DNA of 16,385 nucleotides. It comes from Acidobacteriota bacterium (GTDB lineage: Bacteria > Acidobacteriota > Terriglobia > Terriglobales > Acidobacteriaceae). The position numbers and the translations under genes are program-made. Numbering within the stretch: position 1 is the first letter of the stretch; every line of letters starts with the position of its first letter. The stretch spans positions 1 through 16,385 of the forward strand of contig JANXQR010000354.1 in NCBI GenBank assembly GCA_025353435.1, in the 5' to 3' direction. Under the pieces are notes generated by a model. That model saw nothing but the letters and a program-made list of their open reading frames with translations. It was not told where the DNA came from and searched no databases. Positions 14,826 to 16,385 of the stretch are shown one piece after another.

Positions 14826-16385
14826 GTGGAAACGGCAGAGCTTCGGCGAAAGCCTTTTGGCGATGTGGAACTTGGCGCAAAGGTGGGTTACACGAATGGT
14901 CGAACACTGTCACTGCATTGCGTTCGATCCTGGAAGGTAGCGCAAACAGTCGTAACGGTGGGGGCTTCTTGCCTAGCGGCGGGTTGCGGGGCGATTCATC
15001 TCGCACCCAGTGCTAACTTAGACTGGCCATCTCCCGCTGCGATCTCATACGGAACTTCGCTCACATCGGCGCAACTCGATGCTGTATCCAGTGTTAGCGG
15101 CAAATTTACCTATACCCCGGCCCCAGGCACAGTTCTACCGGCAGGACTGCACTCCCTTTCAGTCACATTCACTCCAGCTGACACAGTCAAATATCAGGCG
15201 GAATCCGCCGCAGTTCCACTGTTAGTGAATAAAGCGACCCCCGCTGTGACCTGGAATGCGCCACCACCCATCTCTTATGGGACGCCGCTCACTACGCTAC
15301 AATTGAACGCAACCGCGCGCTCAAATGACGGGGCGTTTATGTATTCCCCAGGGCCGGGAACCGTGTTATCCGCTGGAATCCAGGAACTTTCGGTAACTTT
15401 TGCGCCGCCGGATAGCCTAAATTTTGAGCGGGTGAGTGCCAAAGTTTTCCTTACCATAAACAAGGCGATTCCAAGTGTGTATTGGGCGAATCCGGCACCC
15501 ATTGTGTATGGCACGGCGCTGAATGGCATGCAACTTGACGCCACTTCAAACGGCGTTGAGGGGACCTTTAGTTACTCCCCGCCCGCGGGAACTGTTCCCA
15601 GCATCGGATCACAGGTACTATCTGCCACCTATACTCCGGCGGACCGGCAAAACTATGTTACGGTGACTGCCAGCCAGACCATCACTGTAGTTGGTGCAAT
15701 ACCGCCAGTGATTGATTCTCAACCTCAGGACCAATCCGTTAAGCTTGGTCAGTCTGCAACCTTCACAGTCGCGGCTACCGGTCAAGGGTCACTCACCTAC
15801 CGGTGGCGCAAGAACTCTGTCTCCATTCAAAATGCGACCGATCAAAACTACACCACTCCACCGTCTGCGGCTACGGACGATGGCGCCTCATACACTGCAG
15901 TAGTTTCCGATGCAACTCAGCATGCGATAAGTATGCCTGCCAGATTAACTGTGATTATGCCGGCGCAGAAGAGTTACTTTGTCGCCGTCGATGGGAACGA
16001 TCAGGCTGATGGTTCAGAGGGTCACCCCTTTGCTACGTTGCCTCGCGCCCAGTCAGCCATGCAAAATTCCCCAGTCAAGGTGACACTGATCGAAGGTGGA
16101 ACGTTCTATCTATCGTCTCCTCTCACTCTGACTGTGGCTGACCAGGGGGAAACATGGAAAGCAGTTCCTGGCAAAACCGTCGTTCTGAGCGGCGGGGAAG
16201 TTATCGCTGGATGGAGCAGCGAAGGAAATGGGATCTATTCCGCAAAGTCGGCTCACTCCGTGGTCATTGATCTCACTGTTACCGGGGTTCGTCAGCTCCC
16301 GGCCGACCGCGGATACGACCCCGACCAACCTTACACGTCGGGTTGGAATGTGATTGCTCCGAGCCAGGCGCAAGGCTACAACGCC
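14826..16385 (+). CDS. Exported multi-Ig-repeat protein with parallel beta-helix domain (partial, runs off right edge)
   Basis: The frame is open for 520 codons from GTG 14826 to the edge without a stop. A hydrophobic stretch after R35/K37 ends in LAAGC (C54), a possible lipobox, so the protein is exported and perhaps lipid-anchored; the N-terminal region before it is unusually long. Three repeats follow (about 66-137, 143-213, 220-288) with the pattern W..P.PI.YGT.L...QL.A and LSVTFTPAD. Then comes an Ig-like domain (about 292-377, with QPQDQSVKLGQSATFTVAA). From about 384 a beta-helix begins: YFVAVDGNDQADGSEGHPFATL, then IEGGTFYLSSPL and VVLSGG. This opening is typical of right-handed parallel beta-helix proteins, including polysaccharide-active families such as GH141. 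Catalytic residues lie beyond the window. It could be an exported glycosidase or lyase, or a surface adhesin. Confidence 0.75.
   Translation, partial: METAELRRKPFGDVELGAKVGYTNGRTLSLHCVRSWKVAQTVVTVGASCLAAGCGAIHLAPSANLDWPSPAAISYGTSLTSAQLDAVSSVSGKFTYTPAPGTVLPAGLHSLSVTFTPADTVKYQAESAAVPLLVNKATPAVTWNAPPPISYGTPLTTLQLNATARSNDGAFMYSPGPGTVLSAGIQELSVTFAPPDSLNFERVSAKVFLTINKAIPSVYWANPAPIVYGTALNGMQLDATSNGVEGTFSYSPPAGTVPSIGSQVLSATYTPADRQNYVTVTASQTITVVGAIPPVIDSQPQDQSVKLGQSATFTVAATGQGSLTYRWRKNSVSIQNATDQNYTTPPSAATDDGASYTAVVSDATQHAISMPARLTVIMPAQKSYFVAVDGNDQADGSEGHPFATLPRAQSAMQNSPVKVTLIEGGTFYLSSPLTLTVADQGETWKAVPGKTVVLSGGEVIAGWSSEGNGIYSAKSAHSVVIDLTVTGVRQLPADRGYDPDQPYTSGWNVIAPSQAQGYNA
15021..15689 (+). repeat. Three tandem protein repeats of about 75 residues
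   Basis: Copies at 15021-15236, 15252-15464 and 15483-15689 encode the same beta-rich unit. Each has a W..P.PI.YGT.L start, a G.F.Y.P..GTV...G centre and a FTPAD..(N/K)Y end; the first two copies close with NKA. They resemble MBG/YDG-like Ig-type domains of exported bacterial proteins. The DNA of the copies has diverged, so the repeats are old rather than recent duplications. Confidence 0.7.

Noticed and set aside
14666..15016. A 116-codon frame beginning with TTG
   Set aside because: It overlaps the much longer GTG 14826 frame, has no good ribosome site and no recognisable domain.

Overview
The window looks like a chromosomal segment of a GC-rich Gram-negative soil bacterium, most probably an acidobacterium (Terriglobia-like). 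The reasons are a very large Oar-like TonB-dependent receptor with an N-terminal carboxypeptidase-regulatory-like domain, an exported protein with repeats of the W..P.PI.YGT.L type, and paired small CxxC zinc-ribbon proteins. The assignment is inference from gene style, not from a marker gene.

Region 1 (1-4442, all + strand) is a pyrimidine metabolism block. It holds the C-terminal end of cytidylate kinase (cmk), a 62-aa CxxC protein, a zinc-ribbon membrane protein, and then pyrR, pyrB (aspartate carbamoyltransferase) and pyrC (dihydroorotase). pyrB and pyrC overlap by four bases through a TTG start, so they are translationally coupled and probably form one ATCase-DHOase unit. Region 2 (4653-5462, +) is one phage-lysin-like N-acetylmuramidase with a C-terminal peptidoglycan-binding domain; no other phage genes are seen.

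Region 3 (5495-14486) is the most interesting part: a self-contained carbohydrate-utilisation locus. On the - strand lie a LacI-family repressor, an exported GH2 enzyme of the exo-beta-D-glucosaminidase (CsxA) subfamily, and a PuuP-like APC permease whose start codon overlaps the GH2 stop. Diverging on the + strand is a 1218-aa TonB-dependent receptor. Two identical, perfect 14-bp palindromes with a central CpG (TTCAAACGTTTGAA) sit just downstream of sigma70-like promoters, one before the receptor and one before the GH2-permease pair. I read this as a LacI-controlled regulon for taking up and trimming chitosan-derived or other glucosamine-containing oligosaccharides. The receptor would bring oligomers into the periplasm, GH2 would release glucosamine, and the APC permease would carry the product (an amine) inward. 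The permease assignment is the novel and least secure part.

Region 4 (14487-16385, +) is a 339-bp non-coding gap followed by an open reading frame that runs off the right edge. It encodes an exported, possibly lipid-anchored protein with three tandem Ig-like repeats of about 75 residues, a further Ig domain, and the start of a right-handed parallel beta-helix resembling polysaccharide-active enzymes. No tRNA, rRNA, CRISPR array, insertion sequence or integrase was seen.
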